A stretch of DNA of 64,000 nucleotides from Dysidea avara. Lineage: Eukaryota > Porifera > Demospongiae > Dictyoceratida > Dysideidae. Each line of letters begins with the position of its first letter. Positions within the stretch are counted from its first letter, which is position 1. Both the position numbers and the translations under genes were made by a program. The notes under the pieces are model-generated. The model saw only the letters and a program-made list of their open reading frames with translations, did not search any database and was not told the DNA's origin. The stretch lies in NCBI RefSeq assembly GCF_963678975.1, contig NC_089272.1:18489399-18553398 (forward strand). The letters are read 5' to 3'. Shown piece by piece: positions 33,236-44,564 of this stretch.

Positions 33236-33968
33236 TCAAGTTGGAAGGGAGATGCTGGGCATAGTGGGGAAGGATGAATACAGGTTAAAGGGGGAAAAGT
33301 GGGAACTGGTAGGTACTAGTGGATTAAGTGAAGAGATGAATGGATGGTAATCATTGGAATAGTGTGTAACATTAAAGTCAGAAGTCAGTTCATAAACAGA
33401 CAGATCTGGTCCGGAAAGTGCTAAAGGTCTACTACTAACTGTGGGCGGATGATAAAAGGGCAATTCTAATGGGTAGTGAGCTCGATAACTAGAGTGCCTC
33501 AAATCATGTGGTTGCCCATCACACAGAGCATCAGAAGCAATTCCATCAGCAACAACTAAAGGAGAGTTCACAGTATCTGGGGGTGCTGAAGTGTGAAGTG
33601 TTCTGCTCTGCAACAGCAGCAATAGCCTCCTCAAGCAATTCAAAATCAGTTGGCCCAATGTTCTCAGTCATAACAGCTCCTTGAGATGATGCAAAAGTGA
33701 ACTGAAAGTGTAAATCTTCAATACCAACATCTTGAGGAACCACATCTTCGGGGTCCAATGAAACATATTCAACAGAGAGCGATGAAAACCTATTGGTGAC
33801 AGGAAACACAGAAGGAAAGTTATTATCAGACACTGTGTTGTCTCTGCAGAGGCCAGATGATACTTCTGTCCAACTTTGTTCACTCACATTGGCACAGGGC
33901 TGGCTGTCATCTCCCTCGACAACATCTTGGGGTAAATCCCCATCCTCCACCATCAAACAACACTGCAT
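33236..33968 (-). other. Two overlapping unidentified frames 3' of the RT remnant
   Basis: Two minus-strand frames of 140 codons each (33968-33546 and 33658-33236) overlap by 113 bp in different phases. The first is acidic (E-D-G-D-L-P-Q-D-V-V-E-G-D-D) with N-R-F-S-S-L-S; the second is Ser/Pro/Leu-rich. A single frameshift could make them one protein. They may be part of the retrotransposon or a passenger; I do not recognise them. Confidence 0.35.
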
Positions 33969-34004
33969 CCTCAGAGTGGGGGTGAAGTGCCCAAAAATGT
34001 AAAA

Positions 34005-35406
34005 TCATTTTGGCATTATAACAGTATAATTGGACACTCAGTCATTCAACAAGGTGATAAAAAGCTTTGCCTGTGGACAGCCCATTCCACACAGTGGAAA
34101 TCCGAGCAATTGAGCGAAGAATCTCTACACTTGAAGGTGTCCAAATACTACTACTAAGGGTAAAAATTCATCTCCTGCTGCTTCTGCCAGTGCCGTGTGC
34201 TTAGCATCTTTCTCCATCTCTCCTCTGAGAGCTGCGAACCCAGGAGTGATGGCTGAATGTGACAGAATTCTAGAATGGAGGGCACTTCAAACAGAAACAT
34301 CGAAGTAGGTTGGATGACCATTGTAAAAATCCAGATGAAAAATATCACCAGGTCTAGCAGCAGATTCCCCAGACACCTTCTGTTCCTTCTGGACATCCGA
34401 ATTGTCCTCCAAAAGTGCATAATAAATAAGGTCACACAAAGCATTATGTCATCTTATGCGAAGTGGACCATGTCTACATCCTATCAGGTGATCTCCAAAT
34501 TGATCAACCATTTGTCCACAAACACACAATGGTGAATCTGCATCAGAGAAAACTGGAATACCCAGCCAAAGCCGAAGAGCAACAACAAACTCAGCTGGTG
34601 GAATTGCTAACCCAAGTTGGGGGCAAGGTATCACTTGAAGCCAAGCACAAGCCAAACCAGAGGAATCTGATAAAGCTAGTAAACAAGCCCTAGCACGTAT
34701 ACTCTGTTGAAGCAAAACTTCAGAGTAAAAATGCTCATCAATATGTAGCTGCAGATCTTTTTGTGAAGCAGGGGAGAAGCTGTAAGAGGATGGAAGTAGA
34801 CCAATCAAATTTTGCTGCGCTTTAGCTTCTCCCACCAACATGAAATCGCTATCTCTCTGGATGCCCAATAATTGACCAACTAAGTCCTTGAAGTCTGAAC
34901 AACCGTCAAGGTAAGCTGCATAGACCAATGCCATGTCTGAGGCTTGACAAATGCCCAAGCCTCCCAACCTCATAGGAAGAGTAGCTTGTTGCCAAGTGAG
35001 ATCTGAAAGTGAATGGCAAACAGCACAAGAAAGGTTTGGTTGTCGATATCTGAAAGGTGGCTCAGCAAAATAACGTGGAGGCACTGTGCAAAGGATATGA
35101 ACAATTTTACAGCAACTTAGACACTGATGCAGAAGTTGAAGCTCCACATGAGGGTCTTCCAACCTAGGTAGTAAGTCTTGTAAACAATGAGCCTTGTCAA
35201 AAAGGGAATCAGTAAAATCATCAAAGAACTTGGAACTGCTGAAAATAGGGGATCCCAGCAGCTCAACACTATCCAAAATTTGCAATGGACGGCTTACCTC
35301 CTGAGAAAATGTAGGAAAAGATGGATCTCCACTTGGCCAAAAAACTTCACTTTTTTTCAGTTTAAGAGTGAGTCCTAAGGATGGGCCTTGTGTTGCTAAG
35401 AAGTCC
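34005..35406 (-). pseudogene. Reverse-transcriptase C-terminus and restriction-like endonuclease remnant
   Basis: A 319-residue open part (35408-34449) has G-L-T-L-K-L-K-K-S-E near its start, a primer-grip/thumb-region motif, L-P-M-R-L-G-G-L-G-I in the middle and a C-x-C-x7-F-G-D-H-x3-C-x-H zinc-type motif near its end. The frame then meets a TGA stop, continues through P-G-D-I-F-H-L-D-F and Y-F-D-V-S-V (an endonuclease-like core), meets a second TGA, and shifts frame near 34145 before S-S-V-E-I-L-R-S-I-A. I recognise this layout from marine invertebrate retrotransposons. The catalytic reverse-transcriptase palm (Y-x-D-D) is missing. It is dead. Confidence 0.72.
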
Positions 35407-36417
35407 ATTGTTATTCAAACTACCAAAAGGCACTGCTATAATGATCAGCCTATCTACACACCAATTTTCAAGTTATTTCTATACATGTACTCAGTTTACC
35501 CTGTAGCTGTGACAGAAGTTTGATCTTTTTTACGTGAATAAATGCTCATAACTCCTTGAATATTCCTCAGATTCACAGCAAATGTGGTACATGAATCCAC
35601 CATTTACATGCTCTCCATTTGTGCCAACAATCAAGGAAATCGAGTTACACATTTGTATTTTATAGCAATTTTTGCATAGTGCGCGAAAAGATATTGAAGC
35701 CCCCATAGCCCCCCCCGTACAGCATAAGAAGAAAAATAATGAAGAAATTAAATGAAACTTTGAATGCCCATATCTCGCAAATGGCTGTTGCGAATTTAAT
35801 CAAATTTGCTGTGTGGCGTACCCTACTTGGGGGACAGCTATAATGCATAAAATGGTGTGCTTTGGAGAAGGGATCATGGAGCTATGCATGCATGAAGAAG
35901 CTGTTTTCTTTCTTCCTGTCAATATACTCATGGTGTGGTCACTGGCTTTCTTGGCCACATGACACACTACCGTGTGTCTTGATCCTAACTAATGAAGTAA
36001 AGTTACATTATACATTAGAAAGATAATTATTGGATAAAATCAATTACAGAGTAGGAGATGACTATTATCATAATTGAACAGTCTGTAGGTGTAGCATACA
36101 CGGAGGGGCCCCTATTGATTGATCTTAATTTATAAAAACAATCTAAATACTGTAGTAAAACAATTAGTTTTCTCTCTGACCAACTTTTTTTAGAGAATGT
36201 ATTATAGATACTAAAGCTAGCTATCTTTGTATAATAGCTCTAAAAAACAGCTACCTATAGTGTACATACACTGACAAAGATAAAGAATTTATTAAAACCT
36301 TCTTTTGAGTAGTTCATGTTTTCATAATTTTTTAAGCCTTACTAGTGCTTAGTCAGAACTGCTAAACAGAAGCCCAGAATGTTAGTGTAAAGTCAGGTTT
36401 TACTCTTCAACCAAATA

Positions 36418-36659
36418 CAGCAGAATCTCAGTTATCTGATCTGAAACCCTTGGGACCAGGGGTGGTCCATAAGTCTGAATAGTTCATATCTATGAAATGT
36501 ATAAATAACCTTAAAATAGTATTAAAAACAATTTTAAAGATATCAATTTTTATCAACCACCCTAATAGAACAGTCACCACTCTGATAGAGCAGTCAATTC
36601 TGTAGTTTGGTTAACCGAGAATCTGGATAAGTGGGTTTCAGATAACTGAGGTTCCACTG
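36418..36659. mobile_element. TA-target MITE with CAGTGGAACC-type ends
   Basis: The ends CAGCAGAATCTCAGTTATC and, inverted, CAGTGGAACCTCAGTTATC lie between TA dinucleotides. This is a common pogo/Tc1-type MITE design. The CTCTAATAGAAC/CTCTGATAGAGCAGTCA motif occurs twice inside. Confidence 0.78.
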
Positions 36660-36778
36660 TATTTTGCTTTGAGAAAGTTTCAGTAATTATAATTTGTTGA
36701 AAAGTTTGTTCTGCAAACTTTGTGTATTGTAGTATGCATGTAATTATGTAGATGTGTCATTACAACATTTTTCTGTAG

Positions 36779-37417
36779 CTCCTGTACCCAATGTTTATTT
36801 AACTGCTCCTAACACTCAGATAGTTGGCCAATCACTAACACCGGAGTGTAGTGTGACCACTGTGAGAGGTATCACCAGTAGAGTGGATATTGTGTGGAAG
36901 ACTGGAAATTCGATATTAGAGGCAATTGAAGGGACAAATGTCTCATCTAATGAGAGTCATGTCACATATTTATTTTCATATATCATTCCACTACTGAGCA
37001 CAACTGATGATGGTAGAGTGTACCAGTGTGAGGTTGTGATCAACACTAGTCCACCAGTTATGGCTACTGGTAGTGTCACACTGGATGTTACAGTTCCTAC
37101 TCCTACAGTCAGTATAACACCATCTGGTCCTACACAAGGAGCTATGGTAGGTAGTCCTCAAGATATCCAGTGTACAGTGAGTACAGTTAGTGGAGTGGAG
37201 TTGAGTTCAGTAATGATAAGTTGGATGGGACCTAGAGGAGACACTATTACAAATGATAGTAGAGTGACCATCAGCCCAACCAGTGGTAGTGGTAACAATT
37301 ACACTAGTAGTCTCCAGTTTATGTACCTGATGGAGGGAGATGAGGGTACATATGAGTGTAATGTGATGATATTGGAAACTAATAGATCAAATTTTGTTAA
37401 CCTGAACAACCTCACTT
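36779..37417 (+). CDS. Ig-domain exon pair alpha-2 (fused A+B)
   Basis: A 639 bp phase 1-1 exon (213 codons): acceptor TTTTTCTGTAG before 36779, donor GTAAGT at 37418. Both domains keep the Cys-Trp-Cys core. Changes from consensus: S-L-T-P-E-C (Leu to Pro just before the first Cys) and W-M-G-P-R-G-G. Variable block: W-K-T-G-N-S-I-L-E-A-I-E-G. Tail: T-N-R-S-N-F-V-N-L-N-N-L-T. From the second half of A to C-N-V-M it differs from 52832 by only a handful of bases. It opens the second cassette. Confidence 0.92.
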
Positions 37418-38527
37418 GTAAGTTATTGTCACTGTAAATCCTGTGTAAAAGTGGTTAATATCCATTAAACTCTCGACACTGCAGATACTCCTCCCTTATT
37501 ATTAGTTTAACACAAATGTAATTAATTTTTTTAATGCAGCATTAAGTCTGATTAATGTCAATTGTGTTTACATGTACGGACTGCATGATTAGTGATTGGG
37601 TAGTGAATGAAGAGTTTTTATAAGAGGTCCTGGAATAGTTGATGAAGCTCACATATGACAACTACCGTATTAGTATAGATATAGTATATTTGAAAACATG
37701 TATACTGGCTCTATCATCAGTCTCTGTTTTGGGTTGATTGGGGGAGTCCATGGCCTGGGCACAGCAAGAAAAGCTGCATTTCAGGTATTCGGAAATTCCT
37801 AGTAACTGTACAGAAACTCCATGTTTCTGTACATTTCCGGTGTTCATGAAATTTGCACATTTCCTTGACATTTCCTGAAGTAGTATAGGGCACAATTTTC
37901 ATGACATTTCCTAAAAGCAGTATTGATGGTATTTCTTTACATTTCCTAATGCAGGATAGATGAAATTTACTTACATTTCTGAAACACAGAAAATATCAAA
38001 TTTTCATAAATTTCTTTACATTTCCTGCACTCAGGATAGGCAGTGTCAAAATGCAAATTTCCTGTCTAGGAAATGTCAGGAAATGTCAGTAAATGTCATG
38101 TGTCAACACATTTCCTAAACGCAGTATAGATGGGGGACAGTATGGTGCCAAGTGTGCATTACCCTCTCCACCATTTCAGGACACATGAAATTTCATGACA
38201 TTTATGGACATTTCCTAAGTGGCAAGGAACAGACAGCATTAGTACATTACAACTATAGCTAGCTTACGTATAGCTACTTTAATAGAGTTTGCAAAATGTA
38301 TAAGAAACCTATATTACCAAGGTATTATTTCATTGTGGGTTTGGGTTACCACATTTCTTGTTATGTAGGAAATGTCCAGTAAATATGATATTTCTTGAAA
38401 TTTACATGACATGTCCTTGGCCTCTATAATGTACCATATATATTTCATTTAGGTTACACTGAGACCTTATCCTAATCTGTAAAGTGTTTTAGTAGTCAGG
38501 TATGACAGCAGCTGGATTGACAATCTC

Positions 38528-38985
38528 GGACTAAAATTTCACTACATGCCATGTGTCCTTGACTTAGGAAATCTCATTGAAATTTCTGAATAGTACAGGA
38601 AATCTCACTTCATGCCATGTGTCCTTGAATAAGGAAATCTCATGTAAATGTCAAATTTATGAATAGTGTAGGAAATGTCACTGCACGCCATGTGTCCTTG
38701 ACTTAGGAAATATAATGTAAATGTCAAATTTCTAAATAGTGTAGGAAATTTCACTGCACGCCATGTGTCCTTGACTAAGGAAATCTCATGTAAATATCAA
38801 ATTTCTGAATAGTGTAGGAAATGTCACTGCACGCCATGTGTCCTTGACTTAGGAAATCTCATGTAAATGTCAAATTATGGATAGTGTAGGAAATGTCAAC
38901 GCATGTCATGTGTCCTTGACTAAAGAAATCTCAGATAAATGTCAAATTTCTGAATACATGCAGGAAATCTAACCACACGTCAAGT
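38528..38985. repeat. Tandem repeat, ~73 bp unit
   Basis: Six copies of a unit with CCATGTGTCCTTGACTTAGG, AAATCTCATGTAAATGTC and GAATAGTGTAGGAAATG. The anchor CATGTGTCC recurs near 38550, 38616, 38689, 38762, 38835 and 38907, so the central copies are 73 bp apart and the outer ones vary. The AGGAAATGTCA word is also scattered over 37850-39120. Confidence 0.88.
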
Positions 38986-39295
38986 TTTTTGCAAAGGAAA
39001 TGTACAGACACATGAAATTTCCAATGTTTTCTGACATTTATGGTATACAGGTTTACTCCAGGTTTGATATAGTAAATTCAACAGTTACATTTCCTGTACA
39101 TTTCCATGCAGATTTTTGGTCTGGAAACATCACTTTTTTTTCCTGTGGGGACCTCTCCAGGTGGACAGGTTATCAGAATCTGAGAGAAACTATTACATGA
39201 TAAGTTTTTATAACATAGAAAAAAAAGATAGCACTAAACAGGTTACCACATTAAAAAAAATGAAAAAAAGAAAGAAAGAAAGAAAGTAAGAAAAA

Positions 39296-39371
39296 GATCA
39301 CCAAATGCAATCGAACTCAGACCTTAAAGTTATGAGGGACGTGCCTTGACCATATAGCTAAACCTCTGGCA
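39296..39371 (-). repeat. tRNA-Met-like block with CTTTCTTTC tail
   Basis: On the minus strand: TTAGCTATATGGTCAAGGCAC (A-box region), CCCTCATAACTTTAAGGTC (an anticodon arm with CAT as in tRNA-Met) and GAGTTCGATTGC (B box). The acceptor stem does not pair well, and downstream is a CTTT-rich tail (plus strand GAAAGAAAGAAAG at 39272). Best read as a SINE or tRNA pseudogene. Confidence 0.55.
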
Positions 39372-40409
39372 TTAGTGGGAAGTTATTAACAACTGTCTTA
39401 TAAAGGCATGTATGCATTGATTAATATAGGTGTAACTTGAGGTTTGCATGTGGTTTACAGAAATAATTCAAGCAAATTTTTGTCTGCACCTTGTACTAAT
39501 CATGCTGTAAATGATGAATGACAGCAGTTAGAAACTTCATGTAAAAGCGAGGTAATTTGTACATAATGAGCGCTTCGTTTGGCACAAAACAATGCCGTGA
39601 TATGTGCATCAGCTGGCAAGAAAATTGTTAGATGCCAAAGGAATGAAGACAGATGGACGGCTTTTCAGCTTTATGTCTACAGATTACATATGCAAGCATT
39701 AATAGCACTAGCGCTGTGCAAAAGGAACAGGTAATAGTTATGTATAACACACCATGAGGTTGGTATCTGATTTGTAAGCACTAACCTTTGTTCTGCTCAC
39801 ACACCACATCATAACAAAACTTCTATATGTAGCATAAAGTGAAAGTTAACTAGAGTAACCAGAGTTAATTGAGGGAGGTCATGGAGCAGTACTTACGGTT
39901 ATCCACACTCCAAGCCCCACAGCACTTTCAACCTAGAATTTTGGCAAGTAATTTGAGCGTGTACCTCACTGAGGCATTGACTATCAGAGTCTTGAACTCA
40001 CCCACCTCTGCAACATTCTTGTCTGAATGTGTGCCATTTTATTATCACTCTCAGTATAAATTCTTTGACATCATCATACAGTATGGCAGATTAGGGATCA
40101 CGGAGATTTGGGTTTTTCTGGCCAAAAAAAATCACCCAAAAACCAGCTCACAATACCATCTGGTATTGGTTAGGTATAATAAATCCTAAAAGTGCCTTCA
40201 GTACAACCCTAAATGTTTCCAATACATTAATTGTTTGTTTAATAAAAAATTATTCAGTGGAATTTTCTACTACCTGCCTAGCATAACTCAATAACAGCTA
40301 CTGTAAGGCTATGGGCTTTTTTTTTCTTTCTTTTTACTTTTCGACATTGCTTCATCCCAAGACATGCTTTTTGGCATATCACAGTATATGTATGATACAT
40401 GCATCATGG

Positions 40410-40640
40410 ACTTACCTTTGTCCTCATTTGTGTCCCATTTCTTTTTTTGCTGATCATGACTGCCCAAGGTGTTGATTCACAGTAGTATGTTGTATGGTTT
40501 CCCTACATTTGTAAACAGGAATTGTCCATATTTTTCGTGGTGAATAGATTGATTGCAGAGGCACTTCTGATACTGTTCTTTGTTTGCAATGCTGTTGAAA
40601 ATAGCTAGGTAAAAATGAAGAGTAATGGCTAGTTTACTTT
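40410..40640 (+). pseudogene. Conserved peptide block in family-A left arm
   Basis: The plus strand reads H-H-G-L-T-F-V-L-I-C-V-P-F, a stop, then Y-I-C-K-Q-E-L-S-I-F-F-V-V-N-R-L-I-A-E-A-L-L. The minus-strand frame at 42068-42283 reads H-G-L-T-F-V-L-L-C-V-P-S and E-L-S-V-F-S-V-V-N-G-L-I-A-E-V-L-L. The shared residues suggest a captured or ancestral coding segment with hydrophobic stretches. I do not recognise the protein. Confidence 0.45.
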
Positions 40641-40903
40641 TGAGTCACTATTTGATAGATGAGGTACACAAATCATCTGTACTTTTCACAATGACTGGAT
40701 TGATTGCAGAGGCATTTCTCCTACTGTTCTACATTGTGTAATGGGTTGAGCATAGCTGAAAGCAAAGTGTAATGACCACTTCACTTACAAGTCAGTAATT
40801 GATAGCTGGGGTGTGTGTTCAGACAAAAACATAAACTCTGGCGCCATCCTTTTCTTTGATGCCGTATGCGTAGGGTCACCAATCAACAAAAAAAGTAACA
40901 AAC

Positions 40904-41145
40904 AAGTATCAGGAAAATTAGGTATTTTATATTCGAATATGGACCATAGAAAAGTAGGGAAACAAGGGAGGTTGCCTACACCTGCAGATATACTAGTAAA
41001 TATTTAATCCCTAATTCAGTCATGGGTATAGGGATTAAATGTTCACTAGTATATCTGCATGTGTAGGCGACCTCCCTTGTTTCCCGAATTGTTTCTATAA
41101 TCCGTAATTAAATTTAAAATTCCTGATATTTATTTGTCTTATAAT
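40904..41145. repeat. Foldback element
   Basis: GGGAAACAAGGGAGGTTGCC and TAGTAAATATTTAATCCCTA at the left return inverted as GGGATTAAATGTTCACTAGT and GGCGACCTCCCTTGTTTCCC. Arms are about 105 bp with an 11 bp loop near 41020. Fragments of the same arm occur near 5125-5165 and 57980-58020. Confidence 0.8.
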
Positions 41146-42067
41146 ACGTTTGTATGGAAATAAGGGCAGGTACCATTACTGTAGAACAGGTACCATTGCT
41201 GTAAGGCAAGTATATATTGATGCTACGTACATTACATTTCTTTTTGGTATCAGCTAAATGTCACATAGAATCTGTTTATTACATGTATGGCCTGCATGAC
41301 AGGTACTACTATTATAATTACATCTACACCTGTGTGGTAATACAGGTGTTGATGTAATTTATAATAGTCAGGTACTACCTTAGCTAGCTACACACAGCTC
41401 TGCTATTAAATTTACCTGCCTGCACATTGTGTTACATCATTTCAGTGTGCCTGCAGGATGCAGCTTCATGTTTAATGTGACATCACCATGCATGCTACGT
41501 ATCTATATACATTAATGGTACTGATTCAGAAGTTTAATGCTTGGTATACAGTTAATGTGGAGAGAGTACGCATAGGGCAATTTTAAACTTAATGTGTAGC
41601 TTATGCATGTACAATACAACAAGTCTTGCACTGTAGGGCAAGTACTAATGCTATGGTCTGATGTTAGTGAGTTAAAAGTCGTTGAATGATGTTACAGGTA
41701 TTGCGTGCATAATATAGGACAGATACATGTACACACCTGTGTGCTGAACATATACACATTACTATAGTACTACTATGTAACATTTCAGTATATTACTTGC
41801 AGGCTCTTGTACTTTAAAACATGCATGCTGTGTGAATGCATACTTTAGTTAGTGTGGACATGGCCCTGAAGGTAGGACAGGTACCGATGCTAGTAGCAGT
41901 ATAATTATAACAAATAAGAATTGAGAATCAGCCATCCAGTATGCATGCATATTTAAGGAGTGGTTCAGTGCACAATACTTGTACTTTACATCAATGCATG
42001 TATTCCTCTATTTGACTCATAGTAATTTTGTGCTATGTAGATGTTATGCTGAAAAGTGAAGTGGCCA

Positions 42068-42283
42068 TTATGCTTCACTTTTATGTTCAGCCTGTTTCAC
42101 AATGTCACCAATGAAGACCATTAGGAGAAGCACCTCTGCAATCAATCCATTTACCACAGAAAATACAGACAATTCTCTTTTATAAATGTAGGAAGCCATT
42201 GTACCACCACAAATCGACACATTGGATGGGACACAAAGAAGGACAAAGGTAAGTCCATGAAGGGAGCATTGTACATACTTCAT
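42068..42283 (-). pseudogene. Conserved peptide block in family-A right arm
   Basis: A 71-codon minus-strand frame with two hydrophobic stretches and the motifs listed for 40410-40640. It is the only uninterrupted version in the window; copies at 5931-6200 and 63480-63640 have stops. It has no exon borders that I can defend. Confidence 0.4.
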
Positions 42284-42517
42284 GGTATGCCAAAAGGCAC
42301 CTGTTGGGTTGAAGTGACATCGAACAGTGATAAAATCAACTTAATTATTATTGCGTTATGCTTGTATGAAGGCATCAGGCAGGCAGGCAGCAGACAGTTA
42401 GTCAGTTAGTAGAAAATTTCATTAAATGAAATTCTTTAGCAATCCATTGGGAGCATTTAGGGTCATGCTGAAGGCACTTTTTGGCTTGGTTATACCTAAC
42501 CAATGCTGCTAAGGTAC

Positions 42518-42909
42518 TAGAAATAAGGCTATTATGCTCCAAAAATTGAGCATTATGCTCCTGAACAGTGCTAAAAAAGCCACGTATTATGTTTCCTATT
42601 ATTTTTGTCCAATAATGTCTATATCATTTAACTGATGTTTCAACTTCAAATAGTTTTTCTTTTATCTGGTTGCTAATTTCATTACTATGTGACTGCTTTA
42701 TTAGAGTAGTAATATTTGGTGACTGTTCTATTAGAGTTTTTGACTGCTCTATTAGACATCTCAATCTTTTTTAGTGGAATTGTGCAATTTGTAGATTTTC
42801 GAATGTAGAGTTAAGGTTTTATAATTGCTTTAAACTGCTAGCACAATTTCTGATTCCCACACATACCTATTATGCTTGAAATCATGCCAGCATAATCGCT
42901 GCATGCCTA
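42518..42909. mobile_element. hAT-like family B element, copy 2
   Basis: Homologous to 3753-4600 without the inner MITE. Its right end GCATGCCTA matches the TAGGCATG end. The flanks TAAGGTAC and CAAGGCAC agree at 6 of 8 bases. Three CTCTATTAGA motifs lie at 42700-42760. It is nested in the family-A right arm. Confidence 0.78.
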
Positions 42910-42947
42910 CAAGGCACCAGGATGGTATTATGAAGCTGATTTTTAGG

Positions 42948-43499
42948 CAAAGTTGGGGTAATACATTACAAATGTAACACATAACATAATAATATTACTT
43001 TTACAGTGACGAGCAGTATAATGCGTTACATGACAAAGTAGCGAGTAATGTATAACACATATTGCATCCGGAAATTGTAACGAAAGTAATGCATTACTTC
43101 CTTTTAAGGCGCATTGTATCCAGGCATGTGATTGATTGCATTTTGGGTCCAGACAAGACTGGAGATAGCATTATAGGCATGGACAAAGAATGAAAGTGTA
43201 TAGAGAGTGCCGTTGAGGCCAAGATACAACTATGTATGTATTTGTGGCTGAACTACACCTTGTGTCACTTGTAGTTGTAGGCTGGTAGCTTGTACTTAGA
43301 AGGTTGGACTTACTTTATAGTTTGTAAGGGAAAATGTAATATGTAATATTACTACTAGTTACAGCCCTCAGAGTAGCGAGTAATATGTAACTCGTTACTT
43401 TTTTCAGTAAGTAATATGTAACTGTAGTATGCTACATCACGTAAAAGTAACAAGTAATATATAACTAATTACAGTTTTTGAGTAATGACCCCAGCTCTG
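42948..43499. mobile_element. hAT element nested in family A
   Basis: It starts CAAAGTTGGGGTAATACATT and ends AATGACCCCAGCTCTG. An exact 8 bp duplication TTTTTAGG flanks it (42940-42947, 43500-43507), and the family-A left arm near 40135 (CCCAAAAACCAGCTC on the complement of the site) agrees with an unoccupied target. Interior is GTAACGA/GTAATATGTAAC-rich like 8395-9052. Confidence 0.88.
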
Positions 43500-44564
43500 T
43501 TTTTAGGTGATATTTTTGGCCAGAAAAACCCAAACCCCCATGATCCCTAATATACAACACTACCATTCTGTGTGATTATGAGTTCAAGCTGTTATGTATT
43601 ATTTGCAATTGGTCTATTAAACGTTTCTCATGCCACATACACATGCATACACACACATGGATGGATAAATTTATTCTTATGTATTGACTTACTTTTTAAT
43701 AGCTGAAAACAACATCTATACTCCTTCTCATAGCATATATGTACATTCGACTTGTACACGATTGCAGTATGTGACTGAGTCCAGGAAACCCAGTTTTATC
43801 ATCCATGACAGCAGGTTTAATTTTTTATCATAAACACGAAGCTACATATGATATATAACACCATCAAATTTGACTGTCAAAAATTAACCAAAGTAAATGG
43901 CCTGCATTTTAGTGACTAGTTTTCCCAAGCTGGGTGGTGAGGGACATAAATTGTCTGAGGAATTGATGGAGTTCTGGCCAACCTGGGATGGCTGGATGTA
44001 ACTGTGCAGCTCTGTGGTGTTTGACAAAGACTTGTACTGCAAATTTCCTGTATTTAAGCTGGTTTCAACATTGGAAAGAAAACATATAACCTCATGAAAT
44101 ACGGAACCCTGGATATTTAATGCCGGCATTTCTCAATACTTGTAATAGGCAGTAAGACTGGTTTCCCTCAGACAGTCACACAAGTATATAGCTGCAATAT
44201 CATTAGAAAAATAGCAGGTCTTTATTACAAAGGTATTGAGAAGTTAATGTTTAAATGCATAGATCTCAGATCCCGGCTGTTATGGTTCCTTGGCGCATGC
44301 CTAGACTGCATGTTGCTGGGGATCAAGTCACTACTGGGTCTGGATTTTTCTGCATTCTTCACGTTTTAGTTAAATGTTCTAACACCCTGAATTCACATGC
44401 GTTAACCCTTCTGAAAAGTCCCTAGGGGATAGCATTCACAGAACAAAATTATATTAGGAAATTTTTATAAATCTGTTACTGTAAATATTGTTCAATATTT
44501 TGCATAAGCCTAAAATAAAAGTCATCCAGTTTATACACTTTCATACTTCTTTATGATTTCCTAG

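Larger units (their letters stand above)
33131..35406 (-). mobile_element. 5'-truncated retrotransposon inserted in F5
   Basis: The left flank ATTGCTATT (33122-33130) and right flank ATTGTTATT (35407-35415) form a 9 bp target duplication with one change; F4 at 32250 shows the uninterrupted site ATTGCTATTCAAACTA. It reads on the minus strand: reverse-transcriptase end, endonuclease-like region, then 800 bp of other sequence to a T-rich 3' end. No poly(A) tail is evident. Confidence 0.78.
32804..35983 (+). mobile_element. Composite element with tRNA-like module, copy F5
   Basis: It joins F4 head to tail and repeats the same order: TCTAGAACAATCTAGTACTT, tRNA-like block at 32930-32997, CTCTATTATAG, body and tail ending CGTGTGTCTTGAT near 35983. 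A retrotransposon (33131-35406) sits in the middle. No foldback head is present. Confidence 0.72.
30638..36778 (+). other. Intron between gamma-1 and alpha-2
   Basis: 6.1 kb. 30638-31575 shows nothing I can name apart from a CTCTAGTAGAAC motif variant near 31372. Then two composite elements with a tRNA-like module (31576-32803 and 32804-35983), the second cut by a retrotransposon, and a TA-target MITE at 36418-36659. 35984-36417 is unremarkable. Confidence 0.7.
40090..43550. mobile_element. Family-A long inverted-repeat element
   Basis: The left end ATTAGGGATCACGGAG and, inverted, the right end ATTAGGGATCATGGGG are followed by TTTGGGTTTTTCTGGCC in both. The left arm (40090-40800) and right arm (42050-43550) also share GGTTAGGTATAA, GTGCCTTCAG and a block with coding similarity. 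The right arm is enlarged by two hAT insertions (42518-42909 and 42948-43499). A right-arm half copy starts at 63470 and runs off the window. Confidence 0.7.
37418..44564 (+). other. Intron between alpha-2 and alpha-3
   Basis: 7.1 kb. 37418-38500 is AT-rich with many ACATTTCCT/AGGAAATGT words. A 73 bp tandem array lies at 38528-38985, a tRNA-Met-like block at 39296-39371 (minus), a large inverted-repeat element at 40090-43550 and a foldback at 40904-41145. 43551-44564 shows no recognised element. Confidence 0.7.
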
